Positions 9,267 through 19,068 of a DNA stretch of 64,000 nt are shown in pieces. Under the pieces are notes generated by a model. That model did not search any database. It had not been told where the DNA came from and was given only the letters and a program-made list of their open reading frames with translations. How positions within the stretch are numbered: position 1 is the stretch's first letter; the number at the start of each line of letters is the position of its first letter. The translations under genes and the position numbers were made by a program. This stretch comes from Henriciella mobilis (GTDB lineage: Bacteria > Pseudomonadota > Alphaproteobacteria > Caulobacterales > Hyphomonadaceae), in the NCBI RefSeq assembly GCF_003576315.1, contig NZ_QWFZ01000032.1, forward strand, positions 1 through 64,000, written 5' to 3'.

Positions 9267-10405
9267 CACCGCACGCGCCTTTCTCGCACAAATGGCGGCG
9301 CCTGACGGGTTTGATCACCAAGGAGTCGCGCCAGGTTCTGCGCGATCCAAGTTCGGTTCTGATCGCGGGCGTGATGCCGCTTTTGCTTCTATTCCTGTTT
9401 GGATATGGCGTGACCTTCGATCCACGCGAACTCGACGTCGCGCTTGTGGTGGAGCAGCAATCATCCGAGACAGCGAGTTTTCAGGCGGCTCTTGAAAACT
9501 CGACCTTGTTCGAGGTCGAGGTCGGACCCGATCGACGCCTGTTTGAGAGAGATCTGTCGCTTGGCAAGATTGGTGGTTTGATCGTCCTGCCTGCCGATTT
9601 TTCTGCGAAGGCGTTTCGCGCGGACAGCGCACCCGTCCAGGTCATCGTTGACGGGAGCGATCCGAATACCGCCTATCTCGTCAGCGGCTATGTTGAGCTC
9701 TTATGGGGTAACTGGCTGGAACAGGAATGGATCAGGCGGGGACGCCCGGCCCTGCCGCCGAGCGTGCAGCTTCAGCCGCAAGTCTGGTTCAATCCGGAAA
9801 TCTCGAGCCGCAACTATCTTGTGCCGGGATCGGTTGCGATCATTTTGACGACAATTGGCGCTCTGCTTACGGCACTGGTCGTCGCACGCGAATGGGAACG
9901 CGGTACGATGGAAGCCCTGCTCGCGACACCGGTTGGGATTTTCGAATTGCTGATCGGAAAACTGGTGCCCTATTATCTGCTTGGGATGGGCTCTATGGCC
10001 CTTGCGGTCATCACCGCTGTTTGGTTGTTTGGCGTGCCGTTCCGCGGGTCTCTCGGCGTCCTCATCCTGTCTTCGTCCTTGTTCATGCTGTGCTCGCTCG
10101 GTCAGGGTTTGCTCATATCAACCCTCACCCGAAACCAGTTGGTCGCGGCGCAGGCATCGGTTCTGACCGCCTTCCTGCCTGCCTTCTATTTCTCCAATTT
10201 CGTGTTTGAAATTGATAGTATGCCGCTGGCCCTGAGGCTCATCAGTTACGCGGTTCCTGCCCGCTATTATGTTTCTACATTGCAAACCGAGTTTCTCGCG
10301 GGCGATGTCTGGAATGTTATCCTGGCGGATCTGGCCGGGCTTGGACTCTTTGCCCTGATTGTCTTCGGACTTACTGCGCTGACCACGCGCACACGGCTGG
10401 AGTAG
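9263..10405 (+). CDS. ABC-2 type permease (YbhS-like)
   Basis: A 380-residue inner-membrane subunit of the ABC exporter. One span lies near residues 30-47, a periplasmic domain of about 130 residues follows, and five spans fill the C-terminal half, the ABC-2 layout. The conserved segment AREWERGTMEALLATPVG precedes the transmembrane block, as in YbhS and YhhJ. It overlaps the ATPase gene (ATGA) and is followed after 4 bp by a second permease, so the exporter is probably a heterodimer. Confidence 0.9.
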   Translation: MTPHAPFSHKWRRLTGLITKESRQVLRDPSSVLIAGVMPLLLLFLFGYGVTFDPRELDVALVVEQQSSETASFQAALENSTLFEVEVGPDRRLFERDLSLGKIGGLIVLPADFSAKAFRADSAPVQVIVDGSDPNTAYLVSGYVELLWGNWLEQEWIRRGRPALPPSVQLQPQVWFNPEISSRNYLVPGSVAIILTTIGALLTALVVAREWERGTMEALLATPVGIFELLIGKLVPYYLLGMGSMALAVITAVWLFGVPFRGSLGVLILSSSLFMLCSLGQGLLISTLTRNQLVAAQASVLTAFLPAFYFSNFVFEIDSMPLALRLISYAVPARYYVSTLQTEFLAGDVWNVILADLAGLGLFALIVFGLTALTTRTRLE

Positions 10406-10409
10406 GAAC

Positions 10410-11516
10410 ATGTTTCTGCGTATCCTGTCTCTCATCATCAAGGAACTTCTCGCCAGCGCACGAGATCCCCAAACCCGGTGGGTCGTTCTCTTCTCTCCGC
10501 CTTTCCTTCTGGTGATCTATGCCTTCGCAATTACCCAGGAAATCTCCAGCGTGAATTTGGGCGTGTACACGCAGGATCGCGGCGCTGAGGCGCGTGCACT
10601 GATCAGCAGGTTCGAGGGGTCTCCAATTTTCGAAGATATCATCTATCTGCGCAGCGACTCAGAAATCCCGGCGGCTATCGACGCGCGATCCGTTGATCTG
10701 GTGCTACGAATCGGGCCCGACTTTTCTCGGACCCTGGAACGCGGCGAACACGCGACTGTTCAGTTGATCCTGGACGGGCGAGCCTCCAATGCCGCGCAGA
10801 TTCTGGCCGGGTATTCAGGCCGGATCGTGCAGAATTTCAATGAGGAGACGGCTGCAGCACTCGGCATTCCGCCGCTTACAAAGTTGGTAACCCGGGTCTG
10901 GTACAATCCCAATCTCGACCCGCTTTGGTCTGCGGTACCGGCATTGTTCGCCGTGCTGACAGCCATTGTCGGGTTCATGGTCTCGGCGCTGTCGATTGCG
11001 CGTGAACGCGAGCTTGGCACATTCGAGCAGCTGCTGGTTTCTCCATTGCGACCGACGGAAATCCTCATCGGAAAAGCGGTTCCTGCACTTCTGATCGGAC
11101 TGGCCAGCGCAACTGCGATGCTGATCCTGGGCTGGCTGGTGCTGGATGTCCCGCTACGCGGATCATTGATCCTCCTCTATGCCAGCATGGTCGTCTATCT
11201 GGCGGCGATCATTGGGATCGGTCTGTTCATTTCGTCCCTGGCGGCGACACAGCAACAAGCGATCATTGGTCTCTTCATCTATATGATGCCGGCTGTTTTG
11301 CTGTCGGGCTATGCAACTCCGGTCGCGAACATGCCTGATTGGCTGCAGGTTTTGAGCGAGACCAATCCGATCATGCATTTCATCGTGATCAGCAAGGCCG
11401 TCTACATGAAGGACGCGCCTGCCGAACTCTTCATCCATCACACCTGGCCCATGGCGGTGATCGCGGTCGTAACGCTCACTGCAGGTGCCTGGCTATTTCG
11501 CAGGCGCATGTCCTGA
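10410..11516 (+). CDS. ABC-2 type permease (YbhR-like)
   Basis: A 368-residue second membrane subunit with the same architecture as its neighbour: an N-terminal span, a periplasmic domain and five C-terminal spans. ARERELGTFEQLLVSPLRPTE is the ABC-2 signature segment. The pair with the preceding permease matches ybhS-ybhR order. Substrates of this family include drugs and cations; the copper-operon context suggests metal or metal-damage related efflux, but this is inferred. The start ATG is 4 bp after the previous stop, with GGAGTAGGA before it. Confidence 0.9.
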   Translation: MFLRILSLIIKELLASARDPQTRWVVLFSPPFLLVIYAFAITQEISSVNLGVYTQDRGAEARALISRFEGSPIFEDIIYLRSDSEIPAAIDARSVDLVLRIGPDFSRTLERGEHATVQLILDGRASNAAQILAGYSGRIVQNFNEETAAALGIPPLTKLVTRVWYNPNLDPLWSAVPALFAVLTAIVGFMVSALSIARERELGTFEQLLVSPLRPTEILIGKAVPALLIGLASATAMLILGWLVLDVPLRGSLILLYASMVVYLAAIIGIGLFISSLAATQQQAIIGLFIYMMPAVLLSGYATPVANMPDWLQVLSETNPIMHFIVISKAVYMKDAPAELFIHHTWPMAVIAVVTLTAGAWLFRRRMS

Positions 11517-11547
11517 ACAACAAATAGGCAATCCGGGAGAAAATCAT

Positions 11548-12237
11548 ATGTGTCTGTCAGCAGAAGTCAGTTTCATCGCCGCCGCCGGGCTTATTCCAGC
11601 TGGTATGCTCAGCATTCGGCAAGCCTGGCGGGGCGACCGGCGCTATCTGCCCCTGGCAACCCTGCCGCTGTTGTTTGGAATTCAACAATTGGCCGAAGGC
11701 GTGGTCTGGGTCGCCGGGTCCAGCCAGAACACCGAACTGATCGCAAGTGCCTCTCTCCTATACATGTTTTTTTCCTGGTTGGCCTGGCCGGTCTGGATTC
11801 CGGTCTCGACCTTCGCCCTCGAACCGGCCCGGCGTAAACCCTATTTCCTCGTCTTCGTAATAGCCGGCGCGATGTTGGGCGCACTGCAATACATTCCCTA
11901 TTTTGCGCACGAGGGCTGGCTCAATACCCGCTTCCTGTCGCATGTAATCGTCTATGAAGGCACCGAACTCCTCGATTTTGTCGGACGCCGAGAGATTACC
12001 TATGCGATCTATGTGTCAGTTGTGATCCTGCCACTTTTACTATCATCGGTACGCGGCGTGCGTATCTTCGGTTTTCTCGCGTTTGGCGTTCTCATCACAA
12101 CCTATACGTTCTTCGCATACGCCTATGTTTCGGTCTTCTGTTTCGGCGGGGCGGTCATGTCATCCTATCTGGTCTGGATGATGTACCGGGGTGACGGTTC
12201 GAAACACGGCACACGACCTCAAACAACACCTGCGTGA
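11548..12237 (+). CDS. DUF6629-like multi-span membrane protein
   Basis: A 229-residue protein with about seven membrane spans, opening with MCLSAEVSFIAAAGLIPAG, typical of the DUF6629 family of unknown function. The start at 11548 is preceded by GGGAGAA; the longer open frame overlaps the permease gene. It is the last clear gene of the copper/exporter operon, 31 bp after the permease. Nothing in the sequence indicates substrate or activity. Confidence 0.75.
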   Translation: MCLSAEVSFIAAAGLIPAGMLSIRQAWRGDRRYLPLATLPLLFGIQQLAEGVVWVAGSSQNTELIASASLLYMFFSWLAWPVWIPVSTFALEPARRKPYFLVFVIAGAMLGALQYIPYFAHEGWLNTRFLSHVIVYEGTELLDFVGRREITYAIYVSVVILPLLLSSVRGVRIFGFLAFGVLITTYTFFAYAYVSVFCFGGAVMSSYLVWMMYRGDGSKHGTRPQTTPA

Positions 12238-12247
12238 GCCAGAAGTG

Positions 12248-12370
12248 ATGGCACTCGACCCATTCGCCATTGCCGGCATTGACACCGCCCGCCTGACACG
12301 CGTGAGCAGTCGTTTCGAGCCGCGTTTGGCGTCCGCAGTGTCGGCCCGTGTCGCAAAATGCAGGAAATAG
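12248..12370 (+). CDS. Possible 40-residue ORF after the DUF6629 gene
   Basis: ATG at 12248 to TAG at 12370, in a 183-bp gap. The peptide begins MALDPFAIAGIDTARLTRVS and matches nothing I know. The ribosome site is weak (CCAGAAG). It may be a genuine small protein, the stump of a longer gene, or chance. Confidence 0.2.
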   Translation: MALDPFAIAGIDTARLTRVSSRFEPRLASAVSARVAKCRK

Positions 12371-12405
12371 GTGCATCGCTTTTTTAGAGTGGGTGAAGAC
12401 CGGCG

Positions 12406-12428
12406 CCTTCTGAGCCCCCCTCAGAAGG
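12406..12428. terminator. Stem-loop at the end of the copper/exporter operon
   Basis: CCTTCTGAG-CCCCC-CTCAGAAGG, a perfect 9-bp stem with a 5-nt loop. It overlaps the stop codon of the minus-strand TonB-receptor remnant. There is no T-tract on either side, so factor-independent termination is not assured. Confidence 0.45.
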
Positions 12429-12883
12429 ATAGCTCAACGCCCATCAGGAACTCAAACGGCTTTCCCGGGCGAAGACCGGCCGGGTCTATTGAGGCAACAT
12501 ACACGTCGTCAAAAAGTTTCTCGGCCTTTACCCGCACGCGGATGCGATCCGTCAGGTCACTCCATATTGCAGCATCCGCCACCCAACGCGCCTCGATGAG
12601 TTGCGCCGCCTCGATTGCGCCCTGCCCGGCGCGCCCGTGCATCGGACACATAGTTTGCCGACAGATCCCTACCCCAGCGATTGGTCTCGACACCTGCGTT
12701 CCATGTCAGCTGTTTGTCGGACACATAGGGTAACTTGTCCCCAGCGGCGACATAATCCCACGGTACATAGTCGCGCTCGAAACGCCGCTGGAATTTTGCA
12801 TCTGTGAGCGTATAGACGAACCCTGGCGGAAGGGCGAATTCTACCCCCAAAAGGGTTGCCGCATCACAGCTGGCAGTGGCTTA
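12421..12883 (-). pseudogene. Frameshifted C-terminal remnant of a TonB-dependent receptor (FecA-like)
   Basis: Two minus-strand frames together give the last ~145 residues of an outer-membrane TonB receptor barrel. The upstream part (about 12625-12883) has LPPGFVYTLTDAKFQ, WDYVAAGDKLPYVSDKQLT and WGRDLSANYVSDARA. The downstream part (12421-~12640) has GAIEAAQLIEARWVADAA and ends in FDDVYVASIDPAGLRPGKP followed by the terminal Phe of a barrel protein. The reading frame shifts near 12625-12645 inside SDARA/AGQGAIE. The plug and most of the barrel are missing. The family imports ferric citrate or siderophores; this copy cannot work. Confidence 0.8.
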
Positions 12884-12995
12884 CATGGACTTGCACGCTC
12901 ACTTCACCGCCATTGAACGGGTCACCAAAGTACAGTCGTCGCCGAACGACGCCGTGCAGGTTCCGATAGTCGCTGACAATCCGGATACGGGACAT
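12864..12995 (-). other. Short orphan frame next to the receptor remnant
   Basis: A 43-codon frame 6 bp after the thioesterase stop, starting MSRIRIVSDYRNLHGVV and containing YFGDPFNGGEVSVQV. It could be a further scrap of the TonB receptor or a fused small peptide; I cannot assign it. Confidence 0.2.
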
Positions 12996-13001
12996 GCTCT
13001 C

Positions 13002-13499
13002 TTATATGATCAGCTCAGTGCGCAGGCTCGCATCCGCAACGAGGCGCCGCTGCAATCCCGGTTCAACCTGATATGCCAGCGCGAACACATCGGGCATACG
13101 GGCGGGCTTGCCGGTGGAAAGCGCGATACAGACATATTTGGATGCGCCCAGAATCAGTGTTTGATGATCATCTGCCCGCACGACCTGGAAGTACCGATTG
13201 GCTCGCAATCTGCCATCATTGAACGTTATCCAGTTTGCGATGATGACCCCGTCGCCAAGTCGCGCAGGCCGCTGATAAACCAGCCTAGTTTCCCGAACCG
13301 CCATACCTCGGTCCAGATCGACGCACGCTTCAGCGGGCAGTCCAACCGACGCTGAATGTTCCATGGCGCAGTCATTCATCCATTTCAGATAAACTGCATT
13401 GTTCACATGGCTGAACGCATCAATGTCTGACGCAGCGACAGTCAAGCGAGATGTGAATGCGTCGGAAAACAGGAGGCCGCTCTGCTGATCGACAGGCAT
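13002..13499 (-). CDS. Hotdog-fold acyl-CoA thioesterase
   Basis: A 165-residue 4HBT-type protein. The segment SDIDAFSHVNNAVYLKWM holds the catalytic Asp and the HVNN motif of the family, followed by the strand-rich second half (YQRPARLGDGVIIANWI). Such enzymes hydrolyse acyl-CoA or acyl-ACP thioesters. Its ATG is 5 bp after the stop of the AlbA_2 protein gene, so it is probably the last gene of the extended arginine deiminase operon. The link between thioester cleavage and arginine fermentation is not obvious. Confidence 0.8.
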   Translation of the reverse strand: MPVDQQSGLLFSDAFTSRLTVAASDIDAFSHVNNAVYLKWMNDCAMEHSASVGLPAEACVDLDRGMAVRETRLVYQRPARLGDGVIIANWITFNDGRLRANRYFQVVRADDHQTLILGASKYVCIALSTGKPARMPDVFALAYQVEPGLQRRLVADASLRTELII

Positions 13500-13504
13500 G
13501 ACTT

Positions 13505-14332
13505 CTACCTCCCTCTTCGCTGAATATGATCATGTGCTTCCGCGGCGTTCAATTCGCGCGTCGAATTTCCGGTGCGGACATAATATTTCGAGGTATCCGA
13601 CAAGACGAGAAAGACTGGTTCTGCGGCGCGCTCTACGAGCACCCAGCATATTGTCATGTCGTCGATCTTCAGGAACCGGCACCTGATCAGCGTGCAAGCG
13701 ACACCCCCCAGATACGTCTTTACGATCCCCGTCAAGGCGCGCTCAAATTCATCAACTGACGGCTGCCGAAGCGTTTTAAGATCCTGTTCAATTCCGGTCA
13801 GCTCGCCTGCATCTGTCACGCCGATTAGGAGACGACCGCCTTCATGGTTCATCAATCCAGCGATTGTCTTGGCAATGACTTGCTCAAGACTTCTATTGGT
13901 CCTCGATTCATTGATATCCCACCGCAAAGTGGATTTGAACTCGGTGAATTCGTTCTCACCTCCGGCAATGACACTTGGCAATGCCGTTTGGAGATCCTCA
14001 AGGAGTCCCTCAGCTTTACGCAACTGAACAGAGAGTGCACGTGTCAGAACGGCAAAGACCATTCCGATTGCCGCGCCGAGTGCAGCGAAAATGCCATTCA
14101 TAGCCATGAGATGGTAAACTGGCGCGCCACTCACCCGCTCCCAGGCAAATCGGCCAAAGTCAGAATATTCGGGTGAAAACAGAGCGCCATACTCCATCCA
14201 CAAGACGAGCGTAATGATGGGGTGAAGAACAATGACCCCTATGATCGCGCCCATGGCGGCATAAAGAAGAAAATGCCGTACAGGACGGTAAAGTCCGATT
14301 CCTGAGCGTCCAAGAGCAAGACGGCGTGTCAA
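13505..14332 (-). CDS. Membrane-anchored Schlafen/AlbA_2-domain protein
   Basis: A 275-residue protein. Two hydrophobic spans lie at ~18-45 and ~75-98, then a short coiled segment, then an AlbA_2 (Schlafen-type, putative DNA/RNA-binding or ATP-binding) domain from ~118: [34 protein letters not shown], then [20 protein letters not shown] at the end. This is the membrane-tethered form of a domain usually found in regulators. It overlaps arcC by 4 bp (ATGA), so it belongs to the arginine deiminase operon. A local regulatory or nucleic-acid role is inferred; no function is known. Confidence 0.75.
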   Translation of the reverse strand: MTRRLALGRSGIGLYRPVRHFLLYAAMGAIIGVIVLHPIITLVLWMEYGALFSPEYSDFGRFAWERVSGAPVYHLMAMNGIFAALGAAIGMVFAVLTRALSVQLRKAEGLLEDLQTALPSVIAGGENEFTEFKSTLRWDINESRTNRSLEQVIAKTIAGLMNHEGGRLLIGVTDAGELTGIEQDLKTLRQPSVDEFERALTGIVKTYLGGVACTLIRCRFLKIDDMTICWVLVERAAEPVFLVLSDTSKYYVRTGNSTRELNAAEAHDHIQRRGR

Positions 14333-15264
14333 ACTGATTCCTCTCTCAGGCCGCGAACCGAGTTGATGATGAGGGTGCCAGCCGCACCTGCAACAATCGC
14401 CTCGATATCCTTCAATGCACCGATCGCTGCTTTTGCGCCGCTATGGCGCACAAACGCGCAGGCAGCTCTGACTTTTGGGCCCATTGATCCTGCCGGGAAC
14501 TCATACGTGTCCAGAGCATCAGGCCCCGCTTCTATAATGCGCCGCTGTGAGGGTTGCCCCCAGTCGACATAGACCGCATCGACATCGGTCGCCATGATGA
14601 AGAGATCCACTTCAAGTTCGCGGGCCAGCAACGCGCTGGCAAAATCCTTGTCGATGACGGCTTCAACTCCCTTGAGCCGACCATCTTCTCCCCGGATTGT
14701 CGGAATCCCCCCTCCACCGGCGCAGATAACAATTACGCCGCGGTCGAGCATCCATTTGATTGGATCCAGTTCAAGAATTTTCTGAGGTTTGGGCGACGCA
14801 ACAACCCGGCGCCAATCCTGACCATCCGCTTTGATCTGCCATTTTTTTTCGGCCGCAAGACGTTCTGCATCAGCCCGGGAATAAACCGGTCCGACAAATT
14901 TGCTCGGCGCGTCAAACGCCGGATCAAGCGTATCGACCTCGATCATGGTGAGCAGTGTCGCGATCTCTTTGTCCCCTTGCAGGCAGTTTCGAAGCTCGCG
15001 CTCGATCACGTACCCGATCATGCCCTCGGTCTCGGCGCCGAGAACATCCAAAGGGAAGGCTTCGTCTGGCTTGTAGGCCGCCCCTTGCAGTGCCAGCAAT
15101 CCGACCTGGGGCCCATTGCCATGCGTAACAATCAGTTCGTGATTCCGAGCCAGGGGGGCAAGCGCGCTTGCTGCAATTTTTACATTGGCGCGCTGGTTTT
15201 CGACCGTCAGCGCTTCACCGCGTTTCAAAAGGGCGTTTCCGCCAAGGGCAACCAGTATACGCAT
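14329..15264 (-). CDS. arcC: Carbamate kinase
   Basis: Converts carbamoyl phosphate and ADP to ATP, CO2 and ammonia, the energy-yielding last step of the arginine deiminase pathway. The 311 residues begin [16 protein letters not shown] and contain [30 protein letters not shown] and a [16 protein letters not shown] segment, all hallmarks of carbamate kinase rather than of glutamate or UMP kinases. The length matches the family. It starts 3 bp after arcB and overlaps the AlbA_2 gene at its end. Confidence 0.95.
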   Translation of the reverse strand: MRILVALGGNALLKRGEALTVENQRANVKIAASALAPLARNHELIVTHGNGPQVGLLALQGAAYKPDEAFPLDVLGAETEGMIGYVIERELRNCLQGDKEIATLLTMIEVDTLDPAFDAPSKFVGPVYSRADAERLAAEKKWQIKADGQDWRRVVASPKPQKILELDPIKWMLDRGVIVICAGGGGIPTIRGEDGRLKGVEAVIDKDFASALLARELEVDLFIMATDVDAVYVDWGQPSQRRIIEAGPDALDTYEFPAGSMGPKVRAACAFVRHSGAKAAIGALKDIEAIVAGAAGTLIINSVRGLREESV

Positions 15265-15267
15265 GGA

Positions 15268-16269
15268 TCAACCGCCGATCGTGGCCACAAGAATGGCCTT
15301 GATCGTGTGCAGCCGGTTCTCGGCCTGTTCGAACTGGATTCCCGCGGGCGATTCAAAGACCGCGTCAGTAACTTCCATTTCGGATATCCCGAATTTCTCC
15401 AGCATGTCCCGGCCGACGTCGGTTTCTGCATTGTGGAATGCCGGCAGGCAATGCATGAATTTGGTTGTCGGCTTGCCTGTTGCCGCCATCAAATCGGCAT
15501 TGACCTGATAAGGCCTGAGCAATTTGATCCGTTCTTCCCAGACCTCGGCTGGCTCGCCCATCGACACCCAGACATCAGTATTGATGAAGTCACAGTCCTT
15601 GACGGCTTCGACCGGGTCTTCGGTGATCGTCAGCCGGGCTCCATACCGGGCTGCCAGCTCTTTGGCAGGCTGCAAATAGTCGTCGCTTGGCCAGAGGCTC
15701 CCGGGCGAAGCGATGCGGACATCCATACCCATCAGACACCCGGCGATCATGAGGGAATGACCCACATTGCTATGGGCATCGCCGACAAAGGCGTAGGATA
15801 TGTCGCGGAGCGGCTTGTCGGCATGTTCGTGCATCGTCATCAGGTCCGCCAGCATCTGGGTCGGGTGCCATTCATCCGTCAGACCGTTGAATACGGGCAC
15901 GCCCGCATAGGCGGCAAGTTCTTCGACCTTTCCCTGCCCAAACCCGCGATATTCGATCGCATCGTACATTCGCCCAAGGACCCGAGCCGTGTCCTTCATT
16001 GATTCCTTGTGACCGATATGCGAGCCGGACGGCCCGAGATAGGTAAAGCCTGCTCCCTGATCCATGGCCGCAACTTCGAACGCACACATCGTACGCGTCG
16101 AGGCCTTCTCGAAGATCAGGCAGATATTCTTGCCTTTCAGGCTTTGGTGTTCGATGCCGGAATATTTCGCGCGTTTCAGATCACGCGACAGATCGAGAAG
16201 ATAGCGCATTGCGCGCTGGTCGAAATCCAGCAGTTTCAGGAAACTGCGTCCTTGAAGATTATAGGCCAT
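15268..16269 (-). CDS. arcB: Ornithine carbamoyltransferase (catabolic)
   Basis: Splits citrulline with phosphate into ornithine and carbamoyl phosphate in the arginine deiminase pathway. The 333 residues contain the carbamoyl phosphate site [13 protein letters not shown] (~52-64), the [12 protein letters not shown] motif and the ornithine-site motif HCLPAFHN near residue 270. It lies between arcA and arcC, which argues for the catabolic role over anabolic argF. It starts 41 bp after the arcA stop. Confidence 0.95.
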   Translation of the reverse strand: MAYNLQGRSFLKLLDFDQRAMRYLLDLSRDLKRAKYSGIEHQSLKGKNICLIFEKASTRTMCAFEVAAMDQGAGFTYLGPSGSHIGHKESMKDTARVLGRMYDAIEYRGFGQGKVEELAAYAGVPVFNGLTDEWHPTQMLADLMTMHEHADKPLRDISYAFVGDAHSNVGHSLMIAGCLMGMDVRIASPGSLWPSDDYLQPAKELAARYGARLTITEDPVEAVKDCDFINTDVWVSMGEPAEVWEERIKLLRPYQVNADLMAATGKPTTKFMHCLPAFHNAETDVGRDMLEKFGISEMEVTDAVFESPAGIQFEQAENRLHTIKAILVATIGG

Positions 16270-16310
16270 TATACGTCCTCATCATGAATATACGGGTGCC
16301 AAACGGGCAC

Positions 16311-17540
16311 TTAAAAATCGACCGGATCGCGCCAGACCGGGCAGGTCATGCAATGGCCGCCGCCGCGGCCTCGCCCGAGTTCGGATCCACGGATCGTGAT
16401 CACTTCGATACCGGCTTTGCGCAGGAGCGTGTTGGTCGATGTGTTGCGGTCGTACGCGACAACGACCCCCGGTTCGAGGGCGACGACATTGTTGCCGTCG
16501 TCCCATTGCTCGCGCTCCTGATTGTAGGCGTCGCCGCCCGTTTGAACGATGTTCAGCTTTTTGAGCCCAAGCGCCTCAGCCGCTATCACAAAAAGGTGAC
16601 GGCTCTCCTTTGTGACGCATACGTGGTCGGGCTTGTCGCAGGGTTGCAATGTATAGCATTGGATCTGGTCGCAAACCTCGACAAAAGCCGTCGCGACATC
16701 CCGGTCACAATGGGAAAAGACCGTGTCCAGGTGCATCGCGCTGCGTGCGCGCGGCATCTGACAGGCGATGACACGGGTCGCGGCCCCGTTTTTAAACAAG
16801 GCGCGCGCCACTTGTCCAACCGCCTGCGGGCTGGTGCGTTCGCCCATCCCGATAAGGACAGTGCCGTTGCCCCATGGCATGACGTCGCCGCCCTCCAGCG
16901 TCGCGGGGCCGTGATCGGTATCCGGATCGCCCCACCAGACTTTGAAATCACCGTGTGCAAATGCCGGGTGAAATTTGTAGACAGCGGCGACGAGCAGCGT
17001 TTCGGGCCGCCGCGCGGGCCAGAACATCGGGTTCAATGTCAGGCCGTTGCCGATCCAGCAACTATTGTCGCGCGGGAACTGCGTGTTTGGCAGTGGCGGT
17101 ATGACAAATCCGTCCGGACCCAGATAGCTGCCGAACATGTCAGTGGCCTTAAACGGCAGGTCATGAACGGCAATTCCGCCTATCAGAAACACCGCCAGTT
17201 GATAGGGGGGAAGTTCGCTCAGCCAGGCGCGCAACTCCTCCGGCATGCCGACGCCGACCTGGTCGTCGGTCACCCGCCGGTCGAGGATCCAGTTGCGGGC
17301 CTCAGGCATCGCGACAATCTCACTCAAGAGGTCATGAAATTCGTAGACTTCAACCCCGCGATTGGCCATTTTCATGCGAAAGTCGGCATGATCGGTTCTG
17401 GCTTCCTGCACCCAGAGAACATCATCGTAGAGCAACGCATCGGCGTTTGCGGGCGTTAGCCGTGAGTGCGCGAGCCCTGGCTGACAGGTAATGACTTTGC
17501 GCAGCTTGCCGATTTCAGAATGTACACCGAAGCCTGTCAT
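16311..17540 (-). CDS. arcA: Arginine deiminase
   Basis: Hydrolyses arginine to citrulline and ammonia, first step of the pathway. The 409 residues begin [19 protein letters not shown] and have the catalytic core pieces [33 protein letters not shown] and the nucleophile Cys in [13 protein letters not shown] close to the C-terminus. The length is normal for the family. The YfcC antiporter gene ends 66 bp upstream, arcB follows 41 bp downstream. Confidence 0.95.
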   Translation of the reverse strand: MTGFGVHSEIGKLRKVITCQPGLAHSRLTPANADALLYDDVLWVQEARTDHADFRMKMANRGVEVYEFHDLLSEIVAMPEARNWILDRRVTDDQVGVGMPEELRAWLSELPPYQLAVFLIGGIAVHDLPFKATDMFGSYLGPDGFVIPPLPNTQFPRDNSCWIGNGLTLNPMFWPARRPETLLVAAVYKFHPAFAHGDFKVWWGDPDTDHGPATLEGGDVMPWGNGTVLIGMGERTSPQAVGQVARALFKNGAATRVIACQMPRARSAMHLDTVFSHCDRDVATAFVEVCDQIQCYTLQPCDKPDHVCVTKESRHLFVIAAEALGLKKLNIVQTGGDAYNQEREQWDDGNNVVALEPGVVVAYDRNTSTNTLLRKAGIEVITIRGSELGRGRGGGHCMTCPVWRDPVDF

Positions 17541-17606
17541 TGGAGAGGTCCTTTCAAAAACACGTTGAATTGCGGTTCAGTATGCGGCGTTGAAGACTGT
17601 GCCCGC

Positions 17607-19052
17607 TCAGTTGATCAGGGTTGCGATCGTCAGAGACCCCATAACCAGGACGACCAGCCCGAGCAGGAGCGGCCACATGAACCGGAGCCAGCGCTGGTAG
17701 GGCACACCGCCAATCGCGAGTGCTCCCATGACGACCGCAAAGGTCGGGTTGATGAGGTTCACCAGCCCGTTCGCCGACTGATAGGCGGTCACCACAAGCG
17801 AGCGGTCAACGTCCGAGAAATCGGCAAGCGGTGCCATGATTGGCATGCTCAAGACGGCAAGACCCGAGGACGATGGTACCAGGAAGGACAATCCAAGCTC
17901 TATCCCGAACATGGTGTTGATGAACCCGATGGGCCCGAGCCCGCTCAAGGCGCCTTCGCCCGCATGCAGGATCGTGTCCGTCATCTTGCCTGCGTCCATG
18001 ATCACCACGATTCCGCGTGCAATGCCGATTATGAGCGCCACGCCGAGAAGGTCTTTCGCGCCCGCCATGAAGGCGTCGATAAAGCCCTCTTCACCCATCC
18101 AGGAGGCGACCCCGACAAGGATAGATGCAGCGATGAACAGGGCCGACATCTTGTCCATCCACCAGCCTTGCGAAGATACGCCCCATATCATGATGGCGAA
18201 GGTCGCAGCGAAAATGATCAGGGTCAGGATTTGTGATCGTGAGAGCGGCGCGTCCGGATCATGGCCGTCGCTCTTGAAGCGGGCAGCGATTTCGTTTTTC
18301 TTGTCGGCGATGATCGATTTGGAGGGATCTGCTCTCACCTTGACGGCGTAGCGCATCACGTAGGCCGAACAGATCGCCCAGCCTGTTACCAGAATGAAAA
18401 CCCGCAGGGTCAGCCCGTCCGTAAACGCGATGCCAGCCGCGTTTGAAGCGATAACCGTGGCGAACGGGTTTATCGTCGAACCGAGGACGCCGATCCCCGC
18501 CCCGAGCAGGATAACGGCAACGGCGACGACGGCATCAAACCGGGCGGCCAGCATGACCGGTATCAGGAGCCCATAAAAGGCGAGCGATTCTTCGGCCATG
18601 CCATAGGTCGTGCCGCCAACAGCAAAGAAGGCCATAAGGATCGGGATCATCCAGATCTCTCGCCCCCTCAAGGCCGACATGCAGCGTTCGATTGCATGAT
18701 CGATGGCGCCTGTCCGGGTCACAACGCCGAGAAATCCACCGATGATGATCACGAACAGCGCGACATCGATAGCCTGCGCTTGATTGCTGTCCGGGTTATA
18801 GAACCCGCCAATCGGTGCGAGAAATACATCGACAATCCCTTGCGGGTTGGCATCAACGGTTTCGTATGTCCCTGGAATCGGTACCTCACGGCCCAGTTCC
18901 GCATTCTCCGCTCGCTGATATTGCCCTGCCGGTACAATCCATGTCCCCAACGCAACGAGGGCAATGAGCGCGAACAGGATTGTATAGGCAGTTGGAAACT
19001 TGAAGCCCTTCGATGGGGCCTGTGCATCGTCCGTTTCAATTGAGTCTGACAT
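17607..19052 (-). CDS. YfcC-family transporter, probable arginine/ornithine antiporter
   Basis: A 481-residue inner-membrane protein of about 12 spans, YfcC/C4-dicarboxylate carrier-like. It contains FFAVGGTTYGMAEESLAFYG and FLVPSSSGLAVLSMPIMAPL, both typical of the family. In arginine deiminase operons such proteins often replace ArcD and are thought to swap external arginine for ornithine. The start at 19052 is chosen for GGAGAGGGG upstream and because a longer frame would run into the porin gene. The porin stop is 16 bp upstream. Confidence 0.85.
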   Translation of the reverse strand: MSDSIETDDAQAPSKGFKFPTAYTILFALIALVALGTWIVPAGQYQRAENAELGREVPIPGTYETVDANPQGIVDVFLAPIGGFYNPDSNQAQAIDVALFVIIIGGFLGVVTRTGAIDHAIERCMSALRGREIWMIPILMAFFAVGGTTYGMAEESLAFYGLLIPVMLAARFDAVVAVAVILLGAGIGVLGSTINPFATVIASNAAGIAFTDGLTLRVFILVTGWAICSAYVMRYAVKVRADPSKSIIADKKNEIAARFKSDGHDPDAPLSRSQILTLIIFAATFAIMIWGVSSQGWWMDKMSALFIAASILVGVASWMGEEGFIDAFMAGAKDLLGVALIIGIARGIVVIMDAGKMTDTILHAGEGALSGLGPIGFINTMFGIELGLSFLVPSSSGLAVLSMPIMAPLADFSDVDRSLVVTAYQSANGLVNLINPTFAVVMGALAIGGVPYQRWLRFMWPLLLGLVVLVMGSLTIATLIN

Positions 19053-19068
19053 GTTTTCAGCCCCTCTC

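Noticed and set aside
12876-13355. 159-codon plus-strand frame over the thioesterase
   Set aside because: The minus strand carries the hotdog thioesterase with its HVNN motif; this frame is its shadow.
14554-16002. 482-codon plus-strand frame over arcC and arcB
   Set aside because: It is the antisense of two clear enzymes on the minus strand, has no family resemblance and no ribosome site; a by-product of GC-rich codons.
16209-17459. 416-codon plus-strand frame over arcA
   Set aside because: Antisense of arginine deiminase, which has all its motifs on the minus strand.
17466-18236. 256-codon plus-strand frame over the YfcC gene
   Set aside because: Antisense of a membrane protein; rich in His, Arg and Asp with no domain.
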